Shown here: piece after piece, positions 34,410 through 43,078 of the stretch
Layout: each line of letters begins with the position of its first letter
Position numbering within the stretch: position 1 is the first letter of the stretch
DNA from: Alphaproteobacteria bacterium
GTDB lineage: Bacteria > Pseudomonadota > Alphaproteobacteria > SMXP01
DNA: 64,000 bases
Assembly (NCBI GenBank): GCA_028285305.1
Contig: JANQPV010000022.1
Span: forward strand, 1-64,000
Direction of reading: 5' to 3'
Notes under the pieces: model-generated
Seen by the model: only the letters and a program-made list of their open reading frames with translations
Databases searched by the model: none
Told to the model about the DNA's origin: nothing
Translations under genes and position numbers: made by a program

Positions 34410-35105
34410 GTGGGTGACGTGGCGCGCGAATCCAAGAAACGCGGTGAACCGGTCGAAATTCGTTTGTACAAATTCGAAGGGCAATGGGGACCGTTTAAGG
34501 TCAAAATTCCGTGTGGGGAGTGTGCCCTTACCGAAGACGTGATTGAGGCGACTATTGAGCACGAGCTCAAAAACGCGAAAGTTTCATTTGTTGCCAAAGA
34601 ATGGTTGACCTATTGGTGGGAGCCCTTTTTTGCCGGCGGCGGTTGGCATGCGCCCATCGTTCTGGTGGACGGCAAGATCATTTCGCAAGGGGATGCGCTC
34701 AACCGGGGCGTCCTTGCTGAAGCGGTGGTACGGGAGCATGTGAAACGGTTCGATCTTGAGGGCACTCACTTTTACGGTAAATCCAAGTGTTCTCACTGCA
34801 ACCGGGCCAAGACCTATATGGAACAGGCGGGCGTCGACTATCAGTATCATGATGTTGTAGAAAATCCGGGCGCCATGTATGAGATGCTCGCGCGCGTAAA
34901 ACCTATTATCGGAGAGAAGACGCCGGTCACGACGCCACAGATCTGGATCGACGGAGAGTTCATCGGCGGTGCCGACGATCTCGGCAAACGATTGGGTATC
35001 GAGAACATTGAGCCCGATCCCAGGCGTGGGCGCGGCGCGCTCAGCCCCCAGCACCACCTTTCAGGCAAGAAAAAGCTTGCGCTGCAGGCCAAGTATTCGG
35101 GGTAG
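34410..35105 (+). CDS. Two-domain thioredoxin-fold protein with C-terminal glutaredoxin
   Basis: 231 aa from GTG 34410; GTG 34419 with GGAG eight bases ahead is an alternative. The N-terminal half (to about residue 112) has a CGEC motif (Cys35, Cys38) and an HAPIVLVDGKIISQG cis-proline strand, so it looks like a degenerate thioredoxin fold. The C-terminal half has the glutaredoxin CxxC as KCSHC (Cys127, Cys130) and TTPQIWIDGEFIGGADDL. A basic tail ends the protein. Predicted cytosolic dithiol redox function; the partner is unknown. Confidence 0.8.
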   Translation: MGDVARESKKRGEPVEIRLYKFEGQWGPFKVKIPCGECALTEDVIEATIEHELKNAKVSFVAKEWLTYWWEPFFAGGGWHAPIVLVDGKIISQGDALNRGVLAEAVVREHVKRFDLEGTHFYGKSKCSHCNRAKTYMEQAGVDYQYHDVVENPGAMYEMLARVKPIIGEKTPVTTPQIWIDGEFIGGADDLGKRLGIENIEPDPRRGRGALSPQHHLSGKKKLALQAKYSG

Positions 35106-35132
35106 AGGAGGTGATTCACAATCGTTATTGGC

Positions 35133-35915
35133 TCAGTCCGACACCGGATTTGAGAACTCGGATGTTCCGTTAGCGCTCTTCTGGAAAAACACATAAAGCC
35201 CATAATGGCCCCAATCATCGATCCGGTGCACGAAGAATTTCTCGATACCGAAGGATCCCATTAAATTCAGTATGCGGTTTATGCTGTACCGGGTCATTAA
35301 CATAGAGGGTGCGTTCCATTTTCGTCCCAGCGCGAGATTTCCCATGATACGCAGAGGGGGGACAGTTTTGACGAATTCCCTCAAGCCATGGCGCAGTGGG
35401 CCGTTGGAGTGACCATAGGTAAAGTGAATTGCGCCGACACCATTTGGCGCAAGACCTTCAATCATGTACTGAATTGCAGCCTCGCCAAGGCTTCTGGGCA
35501 TGTGTTGGAGCACGATATGGCTGTGCACAAAATCGAATTTCTCATTGAATGTCGGGAAGCCGTTTTTGCTGTTCACGAACTCGACGTTTGAGCGGTTCTG
35601 TTTGCTGGCTAGTGATTGAGCGGTGCTGAGCATGCCCTCTGAGATATCCAGTCCGACGACGTGATCGAACCGATCCGTCATCGGAAACACCAGCCGGCCA
35701 ACTCCGCAGCCAAAATCCAGAGCTCGGCCGTGCGGAGTGAATTCAAAGTGCTGCTCAAGTAATTCGAAAACACGGGACATGTGAACTTCGCCCGTGGAAA
35801 GAAACTGTTGTAGCTGTTGTTCGTCCAGTTGCTGTCCTCGGAAGCGATCGAAGCTCAGAACACCGTAGAAAGGATCGCTCGACCCAAGCCGTTCCCAAGT
35901 TTGCTCCGCGCCCAT
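35133..35915 (-). CDS. Class I SAM-dependent methyltransferase
   Basis: 260 aa. SAM-binding motif I is ALDFGCGVGRLVFPM, followed by HVVGLDISEGMLSTAQ (motif II) and FDFVHSHIVLQHMP (motif IV region). The closest general class is the Methyltransf_11/25 type. The substrate is unknown. It is divergent from the oxygenase-like gene at 36186, with about 270 bp between them. No signal peptide or membrane segment. Confidence 0.85.
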   Translation of the reverse strand: MGAEQTWERLGSSDPFYGVLSFDRFRGQQLDEQQLQQFLSTGEVHMSRVFELLEQHFEFTPHGRALDFGCGVGRLVFPMTDRFDHVVGLDISEGMLSTAQSLASKQNRSNVEFVNSKNGFPTFNEKFDFVHSHIVLQHMPRSLGEAAIQYMIEGLAPNGVGAIHFTYGHSNGPLRHGLREFVKTVPPLRIMGNLALGRKWNAPSMLMTRYSINRILNLMGSFGIEKFFVHRIDDWGHYGLYVFFQKSANGTSEFSNPVSD

Positions 35916-36185
35916 ACGAAACCCAGTCCTGCTCTAATGCTGAATGGACATACGATCTATACCCCGATGTGCGTCGAAGCTGAAGGCAAAACACATAGCA
36001 GCATAGGCAATGCTCTATTTCCGCGGCCGACTTGCTCATGTTTTGTGCGGGTTTGGCGGTCTTCGCAAGTCCGATTTGTGCTCGCACTTTCAAATACTCT
36101 TATTGGGCGTGCCCGTCGTTCGGGTTGCGCCCAATACCGGGTCCGAGGTAGAAGCCTTGCAGTCTCGGTGTTTCTTAAGCGTGGT

Positions 36186-36902
36186 GTGAGTCTTGTGCTG
36201 TTGTCGCTGAATGAGCACGATCCGGAGGCGGTGGCGCACCGCATCAATGAGAACGGCATCGATGTGATCGAGAACTTTGTGTCCAAGACTGCCCTGAAAG
36301 AGGCTCAGCGCTCCATTCGTGAATCAGCCGAAAAGAGCAAGATGTACGGCGACCCTATCGATCATGACGCGGCAGCCAAAAACACCTTTATTGAGAACTG
36401 GCGACGCGCCCCGTCGTTTCTGGAATTTTGCCGTAGTGTAAGCTGTTACGTGCACGAACAGATTCCAGCTTCGCCGAACTGGCGGCATACGCTTAGAATT
36501 CTGACCGGTGAAAATTGCGAGCCCAACTCACTCTTGTTTCACTACGATTCCTATGTTTTGACCGCACTCATCCCCATCCTTATGCCCTCGCGCGAGGAGA
36601 CAGCGCAGCTTATTCTTATTCCGAACGCTCGCCCCGTCCGCCGCTCTTATCTCGTCAATGTGTTTGACAAACTGATCGTCGACTCGCCGCTGTCTCAAAC
36701 TGTTTTGAAACGGAGAAATGAAAACAATCGTTTGAAACGCGTGCCGATGGTCCCGGGAAATCTCTATCTGTTTTGGGGCTACCGCTCGATTCACGCAAAC
36801 GATGCCTTTGATCCGGAAGAGATCCGGTGCACCGCGATTTTGCACTTTTGTGAGTGTCACCACACAAGCAAGCTCAAGCAATTCTTGTCAACCTACAGAT
36901 AA
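36186..36902 (+). CDS. Putative 2-oxoglutarate/Fe(II) oxygenase-like protein
   Basis: 238 aa from GTG 36186; GTG 36195 is also possible. The frame is open back to 35817, but that part overlaps the methyltransferase gene and does not look coding. A possible metal site is HYDSY (HxD) and IHAND, with a later Arg in IRCTAILHF. This order (HxD...H...R) suits the double-stranded beta helix of phytanoyl-CoA dioxygenase-like enzymes. The assignment is by motif only. The gene converges on the LysR gene and overlaps its 3' end by 10 bp. Confidence 0.55.
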   Translation: MSLVLLSLNEHDPEAVAHRINENGIDVIENFVSKTALKEAQRSIRESAEKSKMYGDPIDHDAAAKNTFIENWRRAPSFLEFCRSVSCYVHEQIPASPNWRHTLRILTGENCEPNSLLFHYDSYVLTALIPILMPSREETAQLILIPNARPVRRSYLVNVFDKLIVDSPLSQTVLKRRNENNRLKRVPMVPGNLYLFWGYRSIHANDAFDPEEIRCTAILHFCECHHTSKLKQFLSTYR

Positions 36903-37783
36903 GCTGCCGCCTCTCTGCATGCGTCCTCGAAGATTTGGACCAAGTGGCGTGCCAGAGGTGCGAGCATGGTTTCCGAGCGGATGATCAGCGCGCTTTCCCA
37001 TGTCACCTGGATGGCGATATTCACTTCTCTCAGTTCGCCGCGGGCAATCTCGTCCTTGAAAACGGATCTAGGGGCTGTGCAAAGTACATCGCTCCGCAGC
37101 GTCGTTTTCTTGAGCAGGTCGTAATTGTCGGAGTAGATCTTCGGTCTGGGCAAAAGCCGGCTCCCTACCCGGGTTGCCGACCCTCTTGATTTGGGAGCGG
37201 CGACGCAGAATTGGGACAGCGTTGTTTCATCCAGATCTTGGAGTTCGAAAATGGGGTGCTCGGGCCGTGCGACCGCGATCAATTTATCTCTCACCATGGG
37301 GAGGGCCGTTACCTCATTGTCGTCGATAGCCTGAGCACTGAACGGGCCGACCACCAGATCCAGTTCAGAGGCTTTGAACATTTTCATCAGCGTTTCGGGG
37401 TCTTCCGTCGCGATGGAGAGGGCTGCGTTTCCGGTTGTCTCGATGAACTTGCTGAGAACGCTGGGCAGCAAAATTTGTTCGATGATCGGTCCAACACCCA
37501 AGTTCAAGATGCCCGTGTCCAATTGGGTGGTGAGCTCCACATGGCGCTCGATTTCGCGCAATTGGTGGTCAATGGGTTTCGCCTTTGAGAGGATGTACGC
37601 GGCAATGTCCGTAGGCAACAAGCCCTTTGGAGAGCGGTGAAAGAGCTGCGCGCCCAGCCGGTCCTCGAGGCGAGAGAGTTTCCGGCTGAGTGTGGGCTGG
37701 GATTGATTTAGGAGGGCGCTCGCCTCCGACAGGCTCCCGGCTCTGACCAGGCCGCGAATGAGGTCGATGTCGGTCGTGTCCAT
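36893..37783 (-). CDS. LysR-family transcriptional regulator
   Basis: 296 aa. The N-terminal winged helix is typical: LIRGLVRAGSLSEASALLNQSQPTLSRKLSRLEDRLGAQLFHR. The C-terminal part is the two-lobed effector-binding domain. It is divergent from the two tautomerase-fold genes with 160 bp between, so these are likely targets. The effector is not predictable. The upstream region is very AT-rich. Confidence 0.92.
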   Translation of the reverse strand: MDTTDIDLIRGLVRAGSLSEASALLNQSQPTLSRKLSRLEDRLGAQLFHRSPKGLLPTDIAAYILSKAKPIDHQLREIERHVELTTQLDTGILNLGVGPIIEQILLPSVLSKFIETTGNAALSIATEDPETLMKMFKASELDLVVGPFSAQAIDDNEVTALPMVRDKLIAVARPEHPIFELQDLDETTLSQFCVAAPKSRGSATRVGSRLLPRPKIYSDNYDLLKKTTLRSDVLCTAPRSVFKDEIARGELREVNIAIQVTWESALIIRSETMLAPLARHLVQIFEDACREAAAYL

Positions 37784-37943
37784 AGTCTCTCCAGGCTCGG
37801 TCGTCTCTTGACTTGGGCCCTCACTATGGGCAATTTGCGTTATTCATTTTTTTTATATCTCTTCTTAAATCTATTCAATTTATTTTTATCTCATAATCCT
37901 TCATCTTCCCTGGACTGGAACCATTGATGAAGGAGCTGAAGCG
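37784..37943. promoter_or_regulatory. Divergent LysR/tautomerase promoter region
   Basis: 160 bp, strongly AT-rich in the middle. It includes TTAT-N9-ATAA (about 37878-37894), compatible with a LysR T-N11-A type site. AAGGAG lies ahead of the first tautomerase-like gene. The actual operator is not resolved. Confidence 0.35.
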
Positions 37944-38261
37944 ATGACGCGTTGTGTGTGTTTGGTTCAAGAGGGCCAAACTCCTGATGAGAGGAAAACC
38001 ATTTTAGGCGGTCTGCTGAATACTTATTCCGAGCGGGCCTTTGGAGAGGGAGCCGACATCAATTGGGTGACGGTGCCCGCAGGCAGCGGCTTTACAGCTG
38101 CTCAGCCGTCCACTTCGTCTATTGTTTCCTTCACCGCGCCTCAAGCCGTCGAACAAGGCGTGCGAACCTCGTTGCTCACCGACTTGTGCGACCTGTGGAT
38201 GGACGAAACCGGTTGCTCCCTCGACGAGATTGTCGCCGTTATCAACGACCCCCGCGATTAG
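37944..38261 (+). CDS. Tautomerase-like protein lacking the N-terminal proline
   Basis: 105 aa. The sequence VPAGSGFTAAQPSTSSIVSF and the LLTDLCDLWMDETGCSLDEIVAVI helix resemble the 4-oxalocrotonate tautomerase/MIF superfamily. However, the residue after Met is Thr, not the catalytic Pro1 of the superfamily. It may be a non-catalytic partner of the next gene product, 10 nt downstream. RBS AAGGAG. Family call is tentative. Confidence 0.6.
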   Translation: MTRCVCLVQEGQTPDERKTILGGLLNTYSERAFGEGADINWVTVPAGSGFTAAQPSTSSIVSFTAPQAVEQGVRTSLLTDLCDLWMDETGCSLDEIVAVINDPRD

Positions 38262-38271
38262 GAGAAAAATC

Positions 38272-38685
38272 ATGCCACTCTATATGTGCAATGCCGCCAA
38301 AGGCGCCATATCCGCTGAGGCCAAATCCAAGATTGCCGCTGATGTGACTCGCATCCACTGCGAGGTCACCGGAGCGCCGGCAACCTTTGTCCATGTCTTT
38401 TTCTTTGAAGAGGCTGAGCACATGCCGCTGGACGGACATGGCGCCGTTCTCTTCGGGACGATCCGCGGTGGCCGAACGGATGCGCAAAAAGTGCAAATGA
38501 AAGACGAAATGCAAGAGGCGATCAGGCTGCAAGCAGGTGTTCCTCAAGAAAAGATCTCGGTCCTGATTGCCGAAACGCCTGCAAACTGGGTCATGGAAGG
38601 CGGCGATTTGCTCCCCGAACCTGGAGAAGAGGCCGAGTGGCTGAAAGCTCATGAAGCGAAAGTGGCGGAAGCCAGAACCACGTAA
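38272..38685 (+). CDS. Tautomerase family protein with Pro1
   Basis: 137 aa from ATG 38272 (RBS AGGAG), chosen because it exposes the catalytic proline: MPLYMCNAAKGAIS. Further motifs: FVHVFFFEEAEHMPLDG and KISVLIAETPANWVMEGGDLLP. The latter resembles the cis-CaaD/malonate semialdehyde decarboxylase group. The substrate is unknown. It is probably co-transcribed with the preceding tautomerase-like gene under LysR control. Confidence 0.8.
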   Translation: MPLYMCNAAKGAISAEAKSKIAADVTRIHCEVTGAPATFVHVFFFEEAEHMPLDGHGAVLFGTIRGGRTDAQKVQMKDEMQEAIRLQAGVPQEKISVLIAETPANWVMEGGDLLPEPGEEAEWLKAHEAKVAEARTT

Positions 38686-38783
38686 GGATCGCTCGTCGCG
38701 ATTCTTCCATTCTCAAACATGACGCGTGCTGGCGAAAAAAAAGCGCCAATTGGGTGAGCGAGAGTTTCATAGGAGAAGACGTC

Positions 38784-39170
38784 ATGACCCTAGTGGCGAG
38801 TGCATTTCTGCTTTTGAATTCGACTGTCATTGGATTGATCGGTGCTGCGTACCTCTATGACCCTAATCTTCTCCTAGCGAATTATGGGCTATCTGTGGAT
38901 AATCCGGGTATGGATAATATGCTGCGCAGTTCCTATGGCGGTTTGTTTTTTGCGCTCGCGCCGCTGTTTGCTCTTGGTGCGGTAAAAAAAACGCGCAGAG
39001 CCGATGCTTTGATCTTAGTGAGTTTGTTCATGGGCGGACTGGCGGTGGGGCGTATCGCCAGCCTCCTGCTGGCAGGCGCGCCGGACCCGTCCATGTACTC
39101 ACTGCTCGCATATGAAGCCGTTGCATGTGTGATCGCGCTTTTTCTCTCCCGCAGCGTTGTGAGCGCTTGA
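38784..39170 (+). CDS. DUF4345-like small membrane protein
   Basis: 128 aa from ATG 38784 (RBS AGGAG). Four hydrophobic segments, with YDPNLLLANYGLSVDNPGMDNMLRSSYGGLFFALA between the first and second helix. This layout matches DUF4345 inner-membrane proteins. Function unknown. It is about 98 nt after the tautomerase gene. Confidence 0.7.
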   Translation: MTLVASAFLLLNSTVIGLIGAAYLYDPNLLLANYGLSVDNPGMDNMLRSSYGGLFFALAPLFALGAVKKTRRADALILVSLFMGGLAVGRIASLLLAGAPDPSMYSLLAYEAVACVIALFLSRSVVSA

Positions 39171-39269
39171 ATTGTTGTTGCTGAATTGATCGCTTGAACT
39201 TCCCAATGCGACATTGTTAGGTCGGTTTTCAACCGATGTAAGCATCATGGAAGCGGCGGGCAAAAAGGC

Positions 39270-41522
39270 ATGAAGCTGGGCGATGAACTGGGACGAGACC
39301 AATTGCTTTTGGGCTTTTGGTTTGTCGTCCTTTTCTCTGTTTTCATGGCGCAGCAGCGGTTTGCGGAGCCGCCTTCCATCGATGAAGCGCATGTGTTCGA
39401 TGTGGATCGCGCCATCGCGCGGCTCGCCCGGATCCTGGGTGATGAAGAGCCGCATCCGGTCGATTCAATTACAAACGACCAAGTGCGCGAGAGGTTGGTC
39501 CAAGAGATCCGCGCTCTAGGGTTCGCGCCGTTGGTGCGCGACGACTTTCACTGCCGCGCGGATCATTTTATTTCATGTGCCCGTGTACAGAATATTGTGT
39601 TCTGGGTGGGGGCGCCTGGCCCCAATGCGGTCATGATGGCCTCTCATTATGATTCCGTGCCGGCCGGTCCGGGTGCGGCGGACGATGGGGCGGGGGTTGC
39701 CGTCAGTCTCGAGATTGCGTCCCTTTTGAAGAACCGCCTTAGAGATCGAGCTTTGCTAGTTCTCATCACAGACGGGGAAGAGGCCGGACTTCTCGGTGCC
39801 GCCTCGTTTGTGGAACGGGATCCGCTGGCGCGTCAGGTTACGGCGGTGGTCAATATGGAAGCGCGCGGGACAACGGGCGCGGTTACTCTTTTCCAGACCA
39901 GCCGGCCCAACGGCCGCGATATTGCCGGCCTTACTCGGAGTGGATCAAAGCCAGCGGCAAACTCTCTGTCAGCGGATATTTACGAGCTGCTTCCCAATGA
40001 CACGGATATGACTGTGTTCCTGCAATATGGGATGGATGGCGCCAACTTCGCGTTCGCCCACGGCGCGCGGAACTATCATACGCCGAATGATACGCTGGCC
40101 AATCTCGATAGGGCATCGGTTTTCCACATGGGAACCAGCGTGCTGGCGTCCGTGGAAAGCCTATTGGATCAAGAGGCGGACACAGCGGAAATCCAAATGA
40201 TTTACGCAGATGTCCTTGGGCGCGGGGCGATCGTTATGCCGCAAACCTGGGGCTTTGTACTCATCCTTGCCGGGGGCCTTGCGGCCTTCATTCTCTTTTT
40301 GACTTTCCCGGATGGCGCCCCTTGGTGGTCCTTCCTGGCGCCTGGTGCGGTTCTCATGCTGGGAGCCGGTCTTGCGGTTGGGGCTGGGCTTTTGCTAGCC
40401 GCCCTTCGTTCCGAAACGAGTTTCGGCGCCGCGCACCCTGGGGCAGTGCGAGCGGTACTCCTGTCCGCGGCGCTCGTTAGTGCAGGTGTTGTATACGGAT
40501 GGGTGGGCAAGGTGAGCTCAGGTATCCGGCTTTGGGCCAGTGGCTGGATCTGGTTTGCCGTCCTCGGCTTGCTGGCGTTCCCGGTGACGCCGGGGGCTTC
40601 CATTCTCTTTGCCCCTGCGATGGGTTTGTTTCTAGTAGCTGCCTTAGCCGGGTTCCTCGTCAATATCAGACACGCGGCTCTCCTCTCGCTGGCGGGTGTG
40701 CTCTTGTTTGTCGTCCTTGCGCTGCCCCTTTCGGCCCATGGGGAGAACGCCTTGTTCGTTGAGAACGCTGCGCCTTTTGTCATCTTCCCACTGATCGCCT
40801 TTGTTCTGACGACGCCTTTGATTGTCTCACCTCAGGTGTTCGGTGGACAATCGAAGATCGTCTTTGGGGGTCTTGCGGGCGGTGCGCTCCTAACGTCGCT
40901 TGTTTTTGCCTTGCTCGTTCCCGCTTACAGCGATACGGCGCCCCGTCCCCTGTCCATCGCGCACGTCACGAAGGTCTCGACGGGCGAAGCCTATTGGAGC
41001 ATGGGTTCCGATGAGCGCCCGCCCGAGTCATTGAATATGGCGGTCTCTGTGGAGAAAGCCATGCAAGACCCTTTGCCAGGCGTGCGGTATGTTGCGCCCG
41101 CGCCAGCGGCAGAAGGGGCGGATTCACTGACGTTCGACATCGTTCGCGACACGCGGGTAGGCGAAAACCGGGTTGTACAGATAGCCATCAGCGCGCCCAA
41201 CGCCGACCGGGTGTGGCTTCGCACCCTCGATGCTTCGGCGATACGGGCTATCCGATTGAACGGCGAGCCCGTCACAGTTGGGGCTTCCAACGGCCGCAAC
41301 ATCTTTTGCCATGGCCGCTCTTGCCGAGGTATAGATCTGGAGCTTACTCTTGACCCTTCGAAGCCTGCGCCGTCCTTTTACCTCATGAGCATGATTTTTG
41401 GAGCGGAGAAAATCAGTGAGCCGATTGTTGCGGCAAGACCGTCTTGGGCTGTGCCCGTTCATACGGGTGATTTTGGATTGACGTGGACCAAGGTGGAGTT
41501 TGAACCTCAGGAGCTTCAGTAA
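39270..41522 (+). CDS. M28 family metallopeptidase with multi-pass membrane domain
   Basis: 750 aa. A single N-terminal membrane segment is followed by an M28 aminopeptidase-type domain: ASHYDSVPAGPGAADDGAG (His and Asp zinc ligands), LITDGEEAGLLGAASF (Glu-Glu), VVNMEARG, and HGARNYHTPND (last His). About eight membrane helices follow (residues 320-560) and then a ~190-aa beta-rich exported tail. This layout resembles eukaryotic ER metallopeptidase 1-type proteins. Zinc ligands appear complete. Probably cleaves peptides on the periplasmic side. Confidence 0.88.
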   Translation: MKLGDELGRDQLLLGFWFVVLFSVFMAQQRFAEPPSIDEAHVFDVDRAIARLARILGDEEPHPVDSITNDQVRERLVQEIRALGFAPLVRDDFHCRADHFISCARVQNIVFWVGAPGPNAVMMASHYDSVPAGPGAADDGAGVAVSLEIASLLKNRLRDRALLVLITDGEEAGLLGAASFVERDPLARQVTAVVNMEARGTTGAVTLFQTSRPNGRDIAGLTRSGSKPAANSLSADIYELLPNDTDMTVFLQYGMDGANFAFAHGARNYHTPNDTLANLDRASVFHMGTSVLASVESLLDQEADTAEIQMIYADVLGRGAIVMPQTWGFVLILAGGLAAFILFLTFPDGAPWWSFLAPGAVLMLGAGLAVGAGLLLAALRSETSFGAAHPGAVRAVLLSAALVSAGVVYGWVGKVSSGIRLWASGWIWFAVLGLLAFPVTPGASILFAPAMGLFLVAALAGFLVNIRHAALLSLAGVLLFVVLALPLSAHGENALFVENAAPFVIFPLIAFVLTTPLIVSPQVFGGQSKIVFGGLAGGALLTSLVFALLVPAYSDTAPRPLSIAHVTKVSTGEAYWSMGSDERPPESLNMAVSVEKAMQDPLPGVRYVAPAPAAEGADSLTFDIVRDTRVGENRVVQIAISAPNADRVWLRTLDASAIRAIRLNGEPVTVGASNGRNIFCHGRSCRGIDLELTLDPSKPAPSFYLMSMIFGAEKISEPIVAARPSWAVPVHTGDFGLTWTKVEFEPQELQ

Positions 41523-41557
41523 TCAGAGTGTTCCCATAACTCGGCCAAGCGCTCCAT

Positions 41558-42817
41558 TCAAAAGAGCTGCCCGACAATTTGTGGGCGTCTCATTTGCAGA
41601 TACCGCCGCGCTTCTTGCTCTTGTCCCAACCGTGTAAGTGAATAGGAGACGGTCAGCTCCAAGAGATCGCGTTGCGCCCGGCTGCCGCCCAGACGCTCAT
41701 GGAAAGGCATTACAGGCGTGAGATGATCAATGGCCGATTGCCAGTTCTCGTCGATGAAGTTTTGGAACGCGTGGGCTATGGCCGCAACCACATCTCCGGC
41801 CAAGCCTTTGGGATTGTCCAGGTAGGGCGCGATTTCTTCGTGCGCCTTTGTAAAGGCGAAGGCGATTACAGAATGGGCGTCTGCGAACGAGAGTCCGGGA
41901 CGCGCGAAGTGTTCGTGGGCATACTCTCGTGCCAGGTCCCACAGATCGGGGTGCCGGTCCTGACCGGCTAACTCCGTGCGCAGTAGAATGGCGACGAGAT
42001 CCGTCATCACGTTGATGGGCGGTGCGCTTGTTTTGCTTGGATGCACATCCGCTGCAACGATCTCCCATACCCGCGCGACTTCGCCCATTTCCAGCGCCCA
42101 AAGGGCATCGTGCCAGGCGAGGTGGCAATGGAGAAGCCCGTCACGGCTATAGTTTGCGCGCCAGTCGTTGAGGGCGGTTCTTCCCGTGTCGCTGTTGCCT
42201 TGCTCATAGTGGATGTGCGCTCGGTGGTGCACCGCGTTGGCATTCGCCGGGTTTGCCTCGAATGCTTTGTCGTTCAACGCCTCGGCCCGATCGAGCTGAC
42301 CAACTTCGCTTAACGCAAACGCATACTGGCTTTCAAACCACCAATCATCCTTATAGTGATCGACGAGCGGGACCATGAATGCAAGGTTCTCGGCCTCGCG
42401 ACCCACTTTTCCGCTAAACCCGATCAGTCCGAACACACCGCAACAAGGCAGCACCGTCATGACGTCTCTTGGATATGTGCGAATATGATCTTTGATGCGT
42501 TTGAATCCTTCACCGCTCCTTCCGTTTACCAACGCGTCCATGATGTCGACATGGGCTTGTTCTCTCGCACTTGTTCCGCCTACCATTTCAACGGCGCGCT
42601 TCGCGCAAAGACTGGCCTCTTGTGGCTTAGCCACGATCTGCAGGGCCCGGGCAAGATCTGCGTGGGCCACGGCAAAGGCTTCGTCTTCCTGTGTTGCGGC
42701 CTTAAGCGCTTCGATGCCGCCGGGCTGTGCGGCGAGGAACAGATCGATCCCTCCTTGATAAAGCTCGAGCGCTTTATCTGAACGTGTACTGACAGTGTTT
42801 CCGTATCGGTCTTGCAT
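41558..42817 (-). CDS. Tetratricopeptide-repeat protein
   Basis: 419 aa, cytosolic, all-alpha. TPR-like helices are seen in KALELYQGGIDLFL, AVAHADLARALQIVAKPQEA, YAFALSEVGQLDRAEALNDKA and NAVHHRAHIHYEQGNSDTGR. The family with a conserved W in the HLAWHDALWALEMG segment is widespread and of unknown function. It stands alone; a 260-bp gap precedes the next plus-strand gene. Confidence 0.8.
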   Translation of the reverse strand: MQDRYGNTVSTRSDKALELYQGGIDLFLAAQPGGIEALKAATQEDEAFAVAHADLARALQIVAKPQEASLCAKRAVEMVGGTSAREQAHVDIMDALVNGRSGEGFKRIKDHIRTYPRDVMTVLPCCGVFGLIGFSGKVGREAENLAFMVPLVDHYKDDWWFESQYAFALSEVGQLDRAEALNDKAFEANPANANAVHHRAHIHYEQGNSDTGRTALNDWRANYSRDGLLHCHLAWHDALWALEMGEVARVWEIVAADVHPSKTSAPPINVMTDLVAILLRTELAGQDRHPDLWDLAREYAHEHFARPGLSFADAHSVIAFAFTKAHEEIAPYLDNPKGLAGDVVAAIAHAFQNFIDENWQSAIDHLTPVMPFHERLGGSRAQRDLLELTVSYSLTRLGQEQEARRYLQMRRPQIVGQLF

Positions 42818-43078
42818 ACCTAATTCTCAGAATCGCGTGGCTCGATTTTAGTATACATATAAGTGCTTCTCGTCATTGAGAAATTTGGAAAGGGCGAGAG
42901 CGGCTCGGGCTTCGGAAAAACGTCGTCTTCAGCGTGCCTAAATGAACTTTCGCTTTCGGGCGTTCCCTCTGACGATCTGTCCTCAAGCTTACCGCACCGC
43001 GAACGGGGCTTTTGGCACCGGACGGAAAGACGTGTAAGCTGGCTTGCGGAATTCCTACTCAAAAGCAGGTCCACGCCC

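Noticed and set aside
35817-36185. N-terminal extension of the oxygenase-like frame, giving 361 aa
   Set aside because: It overlaps the well-supported methyltransferase gene on the other strand, and its sequence lacks any family resemblance and has an odd Arg/Cys-rich composition.
38730-38748. Hairpin around an A8 tract (TGGCG/CGCCA) after the tautomerase gene
   Set aside because: Only 5 bp of stem, and the A-tract is in the loop, so it is not a credible terminator.
42863-43078. Upstream extension of the exported protein at 43079
   Set aside because: A clean signal peptide begins at ATG 43079; the extension would bury it inside the protein.
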